Assembly: GCF_011397635.1 (NCBI RefSeq)
Contig: NC_064767.1
Coordinates: 1,753,001 to 1,817,000 of the forward strand
Direction: 5' to 3'
Origin: Epinephelus fuscoguttatus
Lineage: Eukaryota; Chordata; Actinopteri; Perciformes; Serranidae
Length of the DNA stretch: 64,000 nucleotides
Shown here: one piece after another, positions 46,336 through 58,081 of the stretch
Layout of the letters: every line of letters starts with the position of its first letter
Numbering within the stretch: the stretch's first letter is position 1
Position numbers and translations under genes: made by a program
The notes under the pieces: generated by a model
Told to the model about the DNA's origin: nothing
What the model saw: only the letters and a program-made list of their open reading frames with translations
The model's database searches: none

Positions 46336-47145
46336 CAGTGTGTAAGATTTAGGGGGATTTAGTGGCATCTAGTGGTGAGGATTGCAGATTGCAACCAGCT
46401 GAAACTCCTCCTGGTTAGAATTCTGTCAGTGTTCGTTGTTCAGACAGACTTAAAAAGCTTGGTCTGATTCAAAGGGATGAGTGCTGGAGATGTATGTGTG
46501 GGTACTCTCTACGCCTCTTGTGGGACTGTCCGCCGGTATCCCCATTTTGGACCCAAGTGGTTCAGACAATCAAGGAGTGGTTGGAATAGCCCTTGGCAAG
46601 TATGCCACATTTTTCCTTTTTAGGAGACAAATGTGTTCTACCACTGGGACTTACAAAGGCACAGTTTGGATTGACTCTTGGTGGTGCAACATGGTGATTT
46701 CCGTAGACAAGGACCGGCTCCCTATGTAGATATAAACGTTCATTATTCTCGCAGAGTAGTTCATATGATATCCCAGGAATGGCGTTACGCCCTTAACGTA
46801 CAGTTACTTAGCTAACATAAAGGTAAGGAGGTTGGGTTTAGCAGAACAAACATGGTGACGATGTACCTTTTAATATGACTCAAAGTTCACACGGATCCGA
46901 ACACGTGACTCCAGGGGAAAGTCCGATTTCTAGGCACCCAGCCTGCCTTCCTTCTTTACCGCCGTCAGCGTATTGGTCACCTGAACGCAGCCTTAAATAT
47001 GTGGTTTATGTACAAATTTGGGTGCATTTCTTTTCGTAGGAAAACATATAAAAAATTTGTGAGAACAGTCTGAAAATCAAATAACAAATAACAACATTTC
47101 TGCCGATATATCCCTCTGAATCCTCCACACTGGACCTCTAAGTCA
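46336..47145. mobile_element. Dispersed non-autonomous element with TCCAGTGTGTAAGATTTAGG end
   Basis: The left end CCAGTGTGTAAGATTTAGGG and right end CCTCCACACTGGACCT (about 47130-47145) are inverted repeats of a common fish element. Related pieces are at 35668 (CCCAGTGTGTAAATTC), 41046 (GAGTGTGTAGGACG) and 42445 (CCTCCACACTGGGCCT). The internal part holds a LINE-1 fragment. Confidence 0.6.
46446..46625 (+). pseudogene. L1-type ORF2 C-terminal fragment
   Basis: The frame reads DECWRCMCGYSLRLLWDCPP...PFWTQVVQTIKEWLE. The C-W-R-C...LW-(D/S)-C-P pattern is the zinc-knuckle-like tail of fish L1 ORF2. It is only about 60 codons long and ends in a stop. Confidence 0.65.
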
Positions 47146-48129
47146 CTTTGTACTTTATTCTCAACGCGGCACTGCTCTACTTTAAGCTTTAATTCATCCA
47201 GAGTTTTTGAGTTTGTTCCTCTTTTCCCTTCAGTCCAGCCTGATGAGTCAGACATTAACTGTGTATTTTATTGCTGTGTTATATATTTAATTCATGAAGT
47301 ACTTTGTGAGGCAGGTTTTAATAAGTGCTGCACAAATAATTTCCCCTATTTTCTGTCTCCTCATTTCCTCCTCATCTCGTCTCCTTCACTGTTTGCTGCT
47401 GCGTCTTTCTCTTAGCCTGTTACTTCTCCAGTGTGGTCGTCGGTGCGTGCATGTTGTCACACATAGTCGAGATGATAATCAAACTTTTTCTCACGCTGAA
47501 ATTCAAAACAAATGATTCAACAATCCTCCTCTGCGCTGACATCTTTATGACATCACAGTCTCTCCTCCGCTTCCTGCTCCCAGGATCGACAGAGGAAGTG
47601 CAGCGTGTAATCAGCCATCAGTCATCACCTCAGACAGATGATGGAGTTTTAGTGTGTTCCTCTGATGCAACAAATGCACCACTTATCACTACTGATGTTG
47701 ATGAACCCGTCTCAACTTATAATGACAATATTTCATAAATATTTTCCAGATTTTTTTTTTTTTTTTTTTTTTTGGAACGAGGCTTCAGAGCAGCTGTTAG
47801 AAGACAACAAACCAAAAGTTATATCTATGGCGTTCTGGGTCAGATCTACTCACAATGATTTATTGCTGCACGCCGTATTATTAAAACCCAGCATTCTCTG
47901 TGGGTCAGATTTTTCTGGTTTTGATGATTTGGTTTGACGAGATTTTCAACAGCAGCATTTTGTTATCATGCAGCACAAACCTGGACCCACACAGCCCCGA
48001 CTCTTTAAGTCAAAGCTAAAAATGATCCTTTCTTACACCACCTCCTCCGCCTTGTAACGACTGCAGACTTATTTTAAACTTAATTTCAATTCATTCTTTT
48101 TATCTCTGCACCTTGTCTGCCAGTCTGCG

Positions 48130-48475
48130 ACACAGCATGTCAGGGTCCCTGCCCCTGCGTGTGGCTTTGCATACACTGCATCCGGCCCTGATGCCTGTCC
48201 CAGTGGGTGGCGGGCCTACTGGGTGGCAGCTCCATGTCATTCATTTGGACTGAGCCCAACCAGGCCCCATGGCCAGATGCTTGCTGGCTGGCTAGCTCCT
48301 CCCCCAAAGTCTGGCTCCAGAGGGAAGTGCGATATGCTTTTCCCAAATGTGCCATTTCATTGAGGTCTTCATGAACCACTCTTAGTATGGCCCTTCCCGT
48401 GGGACCACTTGCCTTGGGAGACCCTGGTAGGGGCACCACAGCTCCCAGGATCACAGGGACATGCAAAAAATGAGA
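48130..48475 (-). mobile_element. Probable 5' region of a related LINE, inverted
   Basis: CTTGGGAGACCCTGGTAGGGGCA and CTCCCAGGATCACAGGGACATGCA resemble (in reverse) the 5' leader of the same fish LINE type, by recollection. It abuts copy C directly but points the other way. Confidence 0.45.
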
Positions 48476-48830
48476 TGCAATGAGTTTCCTCTGTAGGGTG
48501 TCTGGGCTCAGCCTTAGAGATAGGGGGAGGAGTCAGACATCTGGAGGGAGCTCGGAGTAGAGCCGCTGCTCCTTCATGTTGAGGTGGTTCAACATCTGAT
48601 CAGGATCCTCCTGGGCGCCTCCTGTTAGAGGTGTTACAGGCGCGCGACACTGGTAGGAGGCCCCGGGGCAGACCCAGAACACACTGGAGGGATTACATAT
48701 CTCATCTGGTCTGGGAACACCTCGGGGTCCTCCAGGAGGAGCTGGAGAGTGTTGCTGAGGAGAGGGACGTCTGGAGTGCTTTGCTCAGCCTGCTGACCCA
48801 GCCTTGGATAAGCGGTTGAAAGTGGATCAA
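48476..48830 (+). pseudogene. LINE reverse-transcriptase C-terminal fragment, copy C
   Basis: It encodes RRPRGRPRTHWRDYISHLVW and then EHLGVLQEELESVAEERDVW, the extreme C-terminus of the same LINE family. It ends with CCTTGGATAAGCGG followed by diverged sequence. Confidence 0.78.
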
Positions 48831-49444
48831 CCTCTTGTCTGCACTTTTGCTAATTTTAATCATTTTAATGGTGATTTTTTTTTTTTTTAACATTGTAAAT
48901 CATTTAAAAATACATTTTACCTTTTTTATATTTTTTCTCTTTACTCCTTAATTGAAATCTGCATCCTTAATCATCTTCTTTATGTAAATCACTTTAAATG
49001 GCCGTGCTGAACACATAAAGCTGCTTTGCCTTAAAAAGGTACAATTTGACTCGAGAACACAAAAAGGCACGTGACTCTTTCTAGCACAAAACAAGAGTTA
49101 AAAGAAAATGAAATGATGACAGTGACGACCGTTAACCCCGGAGCTGTTTGGTCTGGTGGATGTCAGCGCCTTTCAAAGCAAATAACATGTTTACTTGAGA
49201 AAGGCGTCGTTAGAACTTTGACCTACATACATGAATAAGCTGTGTGATCTTATCACAGTGAAGTCAACCCTGAGGCAAAATTTCTCTTGAGCAGCATGAT
49301 GAAAATAAAAATCATCACAAAAACACAAGAGACATTAGACATGGACAGCACAGCAGCTTGAAAAACAACCTGTTTGAACTTGTGCAACTCCTGAGTCCAA
49401 GACACATTTCAATATGGGGACAGTGCATCGCATCGTATCGTATC

Positions 49445-49680
49445 ATAGAAGGCCTCAAGGAAATTTCTTCAACTTTGGCACAAACGGCCACTTGGACTGA
49501 AGAATAAACTGATTGGAACTTTGTGGTCAAAGGTCAGTGTGAACTCACAAAACATTTTTTTGGCCATAACTGAAGAATTCATTCACTAATTCTGACCAAA
49601 CTTTACACAAATGTCTAACAGGATAAAATAATGAAGGTCAAAAGGTCAAAGGTCAGCTTGACTGTGACATCATCATTGGA
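49445..49680 (+). repeat. Dispersed repeat (TTTGGCACAAACG family)
   Basis: Shares AAATTTCTTCAACTTTGGCA, CACTTGGACT, GGTCAAAGGTCAG and ATGTCTAACAGGATAAAATA with the copies at 26.6, 58.5 and 63.6 kb. Confidence 0.75.
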
Positions 49681-49979
49681 TCATCATCATGGATTTATTT
49701 TCCCTCAGCTTGTAAAACCTTCCTGCATTGAGAACCCCAGCAGCACCTTCCTCCTCATCCTCCTCCTCCTCCTCCCCCTCTCGATCAGGTGGGGAACTGA
49801 AAAGAGGAAGTGGTGTGTGCTGTGTGTATATAAGGTCTGTGTGTGTTGCAGTGGGACTTCTCTGAATGTGAGATGTGACTTTTAGAGGAAGAGGAATCAA
49901 GAAGTTGAGCTCGGTGCGCGAGTTCTTTTTATAAAGGTTTTTTTCATGCTGCTAACGTTCCGCTTTTGTCTGTTTTCAG

Positions 49980-50087
49980 CTGTATGTGGCTGCTCTTCAC
50001 CTTCTGTCTTTTTATGAGGAATGAACTGAGGTGCTTCTTCTACTGCCTTCTCAACGTACTGCTGATTCTTCTATGGACACAGATTGA
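49980..50087 (+). other. Weak candidate exon (hydrophobic peptide)
   Basis: The acceptor TTTTGTCTGTTTTCAG and donor GTGAGT frame a 108-nt segment. An ATG at 49984 opens MWLLFTFCLFMRNELRCFFY, then a second hydrophobic stretch LLNVLLILLWTQ. It could be a signal- or membrane-anchor exon of an unrecognised gene, with the TATA-like GTGTATATAAGG at 49824 upstream. I recognise no family and no partner exons, so this may be chance. Confidence 0.18.
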
Positions 50088-50089
50088 GT

Positions 50090-51670
50090 GAGTATATCGA
50101 GAGCTTGTCTGCTAAACTTTTTATGCAGTTATTTATAAAGACAGTTATGATGAAACCGTCTGTATTCCTGCAGTTTGTTAGCGGCCCAGTCCTGTTTGAA
50201 ACCACCTAAATGAGTTTCCTGTGTGTAACGCTCCAACAGTTGCATGATTAATCGTTTACTTGATTGACAGAAAATGAATCTGCAGCTCTCACGATGACCG
50301 ATTAATAGTTTACAGTATTTTAAAATGCCATCCTGCCTGACAGAAGTTAGACTCTGAGCGTGGAGTGGGCGACGAACTTCCTTCTGAGCACAGTTTCCTC
50401 GTTTAAATGTTTAATTACGGCAACGTGAGATATAATAAGTCCATAAGAGGACAGTTCTTAAGACTTAAGACTTCAGCTTCATTTTCTCATCAGTATATTG
50501 ATCCAGTACTGTTTAAAGGAAGATGCACGGGTGACGCAGATGGTCCGTGATCGTGCGTCTGATAGGGCTGCAGCTGATTTATTTTCATTGACTGTTATTT
50601 TCTCGATCAATCAATCAGTTGTTTTGTCTTTAAAATGTCAGAAAATGGTGGAAAAGCCCAAACAGACGTCCTCGAATGTCCACAGCACAAAGATATTTAG
50701 TTTACTGGACCAGAGGAGGAAAGAAACCAGAATATATTCAGAGATAAAGACGTATTTCACTGCTGGAAAGATGCTCTTTGTCTAAACCTGGACTGTCTCT
50801 GCAGCAGACAGACGTTAGCATGCAGTAGACAGATGATAATACTTTTAAATGTGGTGCTAGGTGACTGGAGAAGACTGAAGACATGGACTGTGGCGTTCGC
50901 TTTTGCTAACAGCTAACAGAATGCACTGCGACTCACCAGACCAATAAACGCTCCTGCTGCTGTCTGAAAACAATATGGCGGCCCGCTGGTGACAAATAAT
51001 CTGGCATTAGAGTTAAACAGTAAAATCTGATACGTCTCTGCAAAGGTGAGAAATAGGCAACAGAGAAACAGAATCTTTGTTCACGTTTGATAACGCTGCT
51101 TAGTTTTACTGTTTGATCAGAGTCTGAGAGAGACGAGGCACAGCTCTTCATCTGGATCCACCTCTAAACTCTTTGTGACTGTGGTGGCCAGGATTCAAAA
51201 TTCAAAGAGGTCAAAAAAGGAGAAGTCATGATGTCATATCACATCATATCACTGAGGTCTAAGACATGCAGTGAAATCTAGTCAGCAGTTGTGGAAAGGC
51301 TCAACAGCTGGCACACAGCTGGCACACTGTCATTGAGCACGAGGATGATTGGTTAGTTTCACTGAGGCGTCTGCAGTCAGTATGTTTGTAAACATATGGG
51401 TGAGAATTATAAATCTGCAGTTACGGAAGAAGTCCAAGATAAAAGACCATGAACAAATGCTTTCTATGTTAAAACCTTCCATTGTATATCGTCCACCATC
51501 CAATCAGTGTACCCAGAAGTTCAGTCAGGCTGAGTGCACCCATGGAGGCTAAAACTAGCTCAGCCAAAGAGCACCTGAGCGAACACCATCCCTTTTACAT
51601 CCAGTGCAGTCTGCTGTAACATACGGAGCCCCTTAAAGGTCAAGTTGGGAGATTTTTTTTTGGACTGACT
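50090..51670. other. Non-coding, no recognised gene
   Basis: 50560-50790 resembles a decayed dispersed repeat (ATAGGGCTGCAGCTGATTTA at one end, of the MITE family also at 29367). The rest is unassigned. Confidence 0.45.
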
Positions 51671-52559
51671 TTCTGCGCTGCCTCGCAATACTTTTTGCAT
51701 TCCCTCACAATACTTTTTGCGCTACCTCACAATACTTATTGTGCTACCTCACAATACTTTCTGCGTTCCCTCGCAATACTTTTTGCATTCCCTCACAATA
51801 CTTTTTGCGCTACCTCACAATACTTATTGTGCTACCTCACAATACTTTCTGCGTTCCCTCGCAATACTTATTGCGCTACCTCACAATACTTTTGCATCCC
51901 CTCGCAATACTTATTGCGCTACCTCACAATACTTATTGCGCTACCTCACAATACTTTTGCATTCCCTCGCAATACTTATTGCGCTACCTCACAATACTTA
52001 TTGCGCTACCTCACAATACTTTTGCATTCCCTCGCAATACTTATTGCGCTACCTCACAATACTTATTGCGCTACCTCACAATACTTTTGCATTCCCTCAC
52101 AATACTTATTGCGCTACCTCACAATACTTTTGCATTCCCTCGCAATACTTATTGCGCTACCTCACAATACTTATTGCGCTACCTCACAATACTTTTGCAT
52201 TCCCTCACAATACTTATTGCGCTACCTCACAATACTTTTGCATTCCCTCGCAATACTTATTGCGCTACCTCGCAATACTTTTGCATCCCCTCGCAATACT
52301 TTTTGCGTTCCCTCACAATACTTTTTGCATTCCCTCACAATACTTATTGCGCTACCTCACAATACTTATTGCGCTACCTCACAATACTTTTGCATTCCCT
52401 CGCAATACTTATTGCGCTACCTCGCAATACTTTTGCATCCCCTCGCAATACTTTTTGCGTTCCCTCACAATACTTTTGCATTCCCTCGCAATACTTATTG
52501 CGCTACCTCACAATACTTATTGCGCTACCTCGCAATACTTTTGCATTCCCTAGCAATAA
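51671..52559 (+). repeat. 21/22-bp minisatellite with hairpin-forming unit
   Basis: About forty units alternate between a 22-bp form (CTTATTGCGCTACCTCACAATA) described in parts as CTTATTGCGCTAC plus CTCACAATA, and a 21-bp form CTTTTGCATTCC plus CTCGCAATA. The plus-strand unit has no stop triplet in any frame, so all three frames are open for over 800 bp. That is a repeat artefact, not a gene. CGCAAT-ACTT-ATTGCG makes a 6-bp stem at many unit junctions. Confidence 0.96.
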
Positions 52560-52699
52560 TGTTTTGGATTCCCATGAGCCACCATTGTCACTTCCTCTTA
52601 GATGTCTGCATTGATCGGTGACCAACGTAAATTTGTATAAAGCTGGCGAGATCTCCTTTTAAACTGTAGTGTTGTTATTATTGTCTTTCATGCCGTTGT

Positions 52700-53222
52700 A
52701 AGTTGTTTACTTAATTAGGTTCGGGAACCGGCACCGGTTAATTAAGTAAGCTACTATATATATACATATATTATGTAGAGGGCTTTGTTGATATTCATTA
52801 TTAATTTAGCCTGCTGGGCAGCAGCATAACGTGGTCACTCTATCAAGCACGTATCAGCACGTGACATGATCAAACACAGACTTGACATCAACATAGTACA
52901 TGTTACCAAGCAATCATCATATGTGACAGAATTATCAGAGAAATTAATGATTGAATTTAATAGTTTTTATGGTTTATTTATAGATTGTACAGTTAATGTA
53001 GAATTGGGAAAAAAAAAGCCATGATAGCGATGAGTTTCTTTTTCAAGAACATATATAGCAAATGTCACTCTTTTTAATCACTCTTGTTTTTATTTAGTTA
53101 TTTATATTTATTCCTATTTCTATGGTGCTATTGTGAATCACTCGTAAGGGCCCACTTTCTCTATGGGCCCACCACCAGTGCAACCACACTGCCTGCACTT
53201 TCCATAATTACACCCCTGCTGT
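52700..53222. repeat. Second copy of the repeat that hosts the DD38E element
   Basis: It lacks the transposon: TTTTTCAAGAACATA runs straight into TAGCAAATG. It ends CTCTATGGGCCCACC...TACACCCCTGCT like the other copy. A small palindrome, TTACTTAATTA...TAATTAAGTAA, lies at 52708-52749. Confidence 0.55.
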
Positions 53223-53596
53223 TGGGCATGTGACCTAAAATCTATAGCCGTAAACATTTAAATAACAACCAGTGAAAATCTAAAGCACCTGATGAGCATC
53301 AGTGAGCACCAGTGTTCCTGCTGATGGTACTGGGATCACCCAGAAGCATTGAAAGTGAAAGATCACACCCAAAGCAGGCCTTAAAAAATACAGTGAAACA
53401 CAAAGTGATGGAGGTGGCATCGTGTTTGTTTTATAGGATTTTACCATCAAGGAGACTCGGACAGTAACAGCAGCGTGTTTATGCAGCATCTGTATAATAA
53501 ATGTGCGCAGGAGCTTCTTCTAGTCAGCCGAAACTTTGTCCATATTTAAACATGCTTGAGTCACATCTGGTCACGTGGCACATTTATCAAGAGAGG

Positions 53597-53632
<36 letters not shown>

Positions 53633-53842
53633 GACTTGTTTGAAGTAAATCCCTCCAGTTAATAAGACAAACACGGCGAGGCTTCTCTGCAGACGACTTT
53701 CATGTGTCAACATTGTGTCACTAAATATATTCGGCATCAGTTTCTTTATTTGAAGAATGTTCAGGAGGTAAAATTAACATGCTGAGTCGAAGTCTAAAAC
53801 AACAGCAGCGGAGCCACATCTGCTGCCAGATACAGCTGCTGT

Positions 53843-53843
<1 letters not shown>

Positions 53844-53905
<62 letters not shown>
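53844..53905 (+). repeat. (GT)n microsatellite
   Basis: A pure tract of about 62 bp. A (CA)n tract of 30 bp lies 215 bp upstream at 53600-53629, so the pair could fold back. Confidence 0.97.
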
Positions 53906-53907
<2 letters not shown>

Positions 53908-54344
53908 CAAGTGCATGTGAACACACCACAGGATGTTAGCTTAGCCACTCAGCACTGTTCCTGCACAGCCGACACATTTATTGCTACCCTGGGCTGCAGT
54001 CAGAGCGTCTACAGTTACCTTTCATCCCCAAACTCGTGTTCACAACTCAGATTTTAAACTTTCTAAAGACGAGCAGCACTTTGGATTTTTCTGATGATCT
54101 TCAGAGACACACAGTGATGTAAATATCTTGTTTTTGAATGTCGAATGGCACGAGGTGTGTTTGATTTGTCTGGTGGAACCTTAACGTTTACTGTTGAGCT
54201 GTCAGTTTGGGCGGAGTTGGGTGAGAAGTGATGAGAGGTTTTCTCTTAATGATACACCGACTCCCACCCGCCATCACCCTGTGAAAACCACCAACATATT
54301 TCTGCACTGAACTGCAGTCTTTTTAGTGAGCTAGAAGAGGAAGA

Positions 54345-54545
54345 GGAAGATATGCTTTATTAATCCCCAACGGGAATTAATTTTTTTTTCGCTCTGTTGT
54401 CATATACACACACACAAGCCCCAAATACACACACATGCACAAACAGGACCTATACATGCATTACATGGAGACATGTCAGGGTGAGGGGCTGCCCGAGGAT
54501 AGATGCTCCGAGCAACCGGCGACCCTGTGGTTCCCAACTGCAGTC
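54345..54545 (+). repeat. Dispersed retroelement fragment
   Basis: GCTTTATTAATCCCCAACGG (54354-54373) is a typical fish LINE/SINE 3'-tail motif in inverse arrangement. It is followed by a CA-rich stretch and a GC-rich block GCCCGAGGATAGATGCTCCG. No coding frame. Confidence 0.4.
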
Positions 54546-55714
54546 CCTGTGGACTGACCTACTGCTGACTTTAGATTTAATAGATAATACTTCCACTTCA
54601 GCTGCTGACTTTGAACATTTTTTATTATTAATTTATCATAACTATGATTTTTTTCCACTCTTAAAAGTCAGTTTAAGGGAAACTGGTATTTTTCAACCTG
54701 GACCAAGTGACTAATAGGAACAACGATCATGGACTTTCCACGTCCACACATGATGCCAAGGTACCCTGGGTGTGTTGGTTGTTGACGTCCTCACGTTCTG
54801 TGATTGTACCTTTTTAAAGAACAACGAGGCGGCAAAGTGGTGCAAAATTTCCACCTTGTAGAGGCAGTGTAAAAGCAGCTTTAGACAGAAAAACGTGAGA
54901 AAACAGCAGTGTTAAGTTTGTAAAGGAAACTGTGAGAAAAATGATTATGAATGACCCCTTCCCCACGATGAAAGCAGAACAGACCTTGGTAATAAAAACT
55001 AACATGAAACCTGTATTTCATTTTTGTTAACGAGAGAAGACGAAAATGTTGGCGGATCGGATATTGAAAGCCGAGAGCAGCTGTGCTTGTAATTACCCTC
55101 AAATGCCACTTGAATGCCACTGGTAAACTCCAGTGAATAGTCTGCACCAGGATGTTTAAAATGTATTGAATTCTCATCGACTAAAACTATGAAGGATAAA
55201 AGTGACTAAGATTATCAGGCATTTTCATCTCAATGCTGAGACTAACCCTAAGATAGCTGCCAGGATTAACCCTGGGAAACAGGGTCCAGGTTGAAAAATT
55301 CCAGTTACCCTTTAAATACCTCTTTAGCCTGATTTGCACAGTGATGGAAAAACCAGGTGTTCACCGGCCTGGTGGACGGATGGTGTTAGGAGTGAACAGA
55401 GCTGTGCCAAACTGTCTCTTAACCCACCAGTCAGTGCTCAGTGCAGCAGCTGGAGTCAGTATGACGTCTGTCTTTTTGCTCTTAAAGGGAGCATTTTGTT
55501 AGTATGAACATACATTTTGATTTCCTATCTGCCGTCCCCTCATGGGCCCGCAGTCACCTGTTTATGTTGTCAATGTTAAAGCTGCCAGAACTGAGAGTAT
55601 GAACTTTAAACAGCCTCCAAACTGAACGCAGTGTGTGAGGTAAATCGAATCAGCCATGTTTTGAAGTACTGAAGTATCAGAACAGGTTTGCTGCTCCAGA
55701 GTTAAACGTGTCTG

Positions 55715-55915
55715 GTGTGTGTGTGTGTGTGTGTGTGTGTACTTGTACATGATACATTGTGTGGACCAGAAAACATATTTAGAGTGAGGACGGTTTTGAA
55801 AAGAGGGCAAAGACTTAGTTTTAGGATTCAGGTTACAGTTAGATTTGGGTTAAGGTCAGGGTTGGGGTTAGACATTTAGTTGTGACGGTTACGGTTAGGG
55901 ACTGTTCTTAACTTA
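55715..55915 (+). repeat. (GT)n plus GGTTAGGG-like dispersed repeat
   Basis: A GT tract is followed by GTGTGGACC...GAGGACGGTTTTGAAAAGAGG and degenerate GGGTT(A/G)GG-type words, a common fish repeat. The TTAGGG-like words are too irregular for a telomeric array. Confidence 0.5.
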
Positions 55916-56461
55916 TTAGATGGGGGGGCTGTTTTTATTTTGATCCTCCCTGAGTGACGGGGGAAATGCATGACTGTCTCTCAACTATGAATTAGTTATA
56001 AGATTTAGATTAGATTTACCTTTGATCTTTGAAGAAGTTGAACAAGAAGTCCCGACACTGAGAAGCCTCATCTTTTCACTCTTGTTGTGCATGCTGGTTA
56101 GTTCATGTCAACGTTTTCATTTTGATCGAATTTTAAGGAGTCGTAGAATAAAGTGAAGTTGATAAAATATCACTATTTTAAGATTTGAAAAAATTAAAGA
56201 AATAAATGCGTGGATTTAAAAGGCATGTTTTCTTTAAAAAAACTCCAAAATTTATCTCAAAACTTTTGCCAAAGTTTGGAAAAATAATCAAAATTTGAAA
56301 GACATGTTAAAAATCAGTGGTGAAATAAAGACATGGCCGATTGAGCATGTTGAATCGGCGGTGGAGCTTGTCGGTGAGAGAGATCACTCTGATTGGCTGT
56401 TCAGGTTTTATTTCCTCGCCCCTGTAGCGAGTGAATCTGCCTGTAGTGAAACCGGGGCTAA

Positions 56462-56760
56462 CCGGTGCTTCCTCCTCAGGCTCCACTTCACTCAGCTGCC
56501 CCACAGACCCGCTGCTTCTTCCCACTTTAACCTGAATAACAAACCGGAGCTAGCTGGGAGCGGCTAGCGGAGCGTTAGCCGCAGCATGACCGGAGGGAAG
56601 CACAGCCAGTTAGCCTCCGCTAGTCTCTGAGCTAGCCCCGGCTCTCCGTTTGGATCCAACCGGAGCACCGAGCCCTGGTTTGTTATTCAGGTTAAAGTGG
56701 GAAGAAGCAGCGGGTTTATCGGGCAGCTGAGTGAAGTGGAGCCTGCGGAGGAAACACCGG
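56462..56760. repeat. CpG-rich inverted repeat, 90-bp arms
   Basis: Arms 56462-56551 and 56671-56760 are complementary at about 83 of 90 positions around a 119-bp loop rich in GCTAGC/GGAGCGTTAGCC words. It lies in a longer repeat-like block (56290-57035) with a TTGGTGTGTCCGCACTTTAA end typical of fish hAT-like elements. Confidence 0.82.
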
Positions 56761-57035
56761 GACCGTCTGGATGTAATAGTCCGTGGAGGTGCTGCGGTGC
56801 TCGGCTGCACAGATAGGAAACCCCTCGGCTGACAGGATGTACCACTCTCTCACTCCGCTCTCTCTCACGCAGGCGCAGAACGTACGTGCTACTTGGCCGT
56901 CGGATGTAGTCCGTGTAGTGTGTTCAAATGCAACTGACACAGGGCGACGTGAGGCGACGTAGACGACGCAACAGTTGGCTTTAATCGCCGGTAGTTCTTT
57001 GATGTCGGCTTGGTGTGTCCGCACTTTAAGGGGCG
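56761..57035. repeat. hAT-like element fragment
   Basis: The block GTACGTGCTACTTGGCCGTC, CAACTGACACAGGGCGACG and GGCTTGGTGTGTCCGCACTT is a known style of fish non-autonomous transposon. Only one end is recognisable. Confidence 0.4.
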
Positions 57036-57198
57036 AGAAAGTGCATTATGCCAGTCTGGGTCCCCACAGGGATACAAGTACAGGAAAGTGTGTGTGTCTG
57101 CAGTAACTCTAATGAGGCCGAGGAGTACGGGAGGTTCAGTGGCAGGATGAAGAAGCCTTTTTATGGCCATTTGTAAACTGAAACATATGTGAGCATAA

Positions 57199-57202
<4 letters not shown>

Positions 57203-57230
<28 letters not shown>
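57203..57230 (+). repeat. (GT)n microsatellite
   Basis: A tract of about 28 bp. A further short GT tract is at 55715-55740. Confidence 0.95.
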
Positions 57231-58081
57231 TGACGGTGTCTCTTCAAAGGCTCCACGCCCTCATCTCTCTCTGCCTCTCTTTCCCCCTTTACTACTCTCT
57301 CTGTCTGTCAAAGGAGCCATTGTGGATGCTTAGCTAATATTAGGCAGAGCGTGTGTGTGTGTACGAGAGAGAGAAGTTGTGTTGTGCATTTTAAATTTCA
57401 GCACACAGGCTCGTTTCCTTTGGCGGAAGTTGATTTGTTCTTGCGTTCGCTCAGAGCTGCTTCAGTATCTTCGGCACATCCTGCACCAACAGGCAGCTCA
57501 GACATGTGCTGCGTGTGTCAGTCCACAGTTTGGAGTATTTTAGAAAACATTGCACAAATGTAGTTTCTGAGGGGCAACTGTCAGCCACACCTCCCCCCCT
57601 TTCCTGCCAGATTTCATGTGCTGTTCTTACATGTGCAGTTGTGTCAGTGTCATTTCATCACTGCAGCAGGAAATGAGTCGACGCTCTGCTCTGTGTCCTG
57701 ATCAGAGCTGTGAAACACCTTTCATCACAGACTAATGTTAGACTTGACAGTTTTCAATCTCAGCCGTCCTGATGACAACATCACCTGTGGAAAATTTATG
57801 AACTCAGTACATTATAAAATGCAATAAAGTGCCTGAGCACAAGGTGATAGATACATTTCCCTTCAGTAGAGGCTTCAGTCATGTTGTTCTCACACACAGT
57901 GCAGTGTAGATTTGATCTAGATGCAGTGGAAACGTGTATTTGGCTTTAAATCTTTGAATCTGCCGACACAGCTTTGACAGTCAGTGCATAAATCAATGAA
58001 TGCATTTTTTATGCCTCTGCACCAGCCATAGCTGTACCCAGAGGCATTATGTTTGTATGTCTATGTTTGGGTTTCCACCCA

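Noticed and set aside
51671..52559. CRISPR-like array
   Set aside because: Units are contiguous 21/22-bp tandem repeats without unique spacers, in a vertebrate genome.
51695..52621. Three overlapping open frames of 278-308 codons
   Set aside because: The repeated unit simply contains no TAA, TAG or TGA in any forward frame. There is no non-repeat coding sequence, start context or splice context.
55800..55915. Interstitial telomeric repeat
   Set aside because: GGTTAGGG-like words are irregular and belong to a common dispersed repeat.
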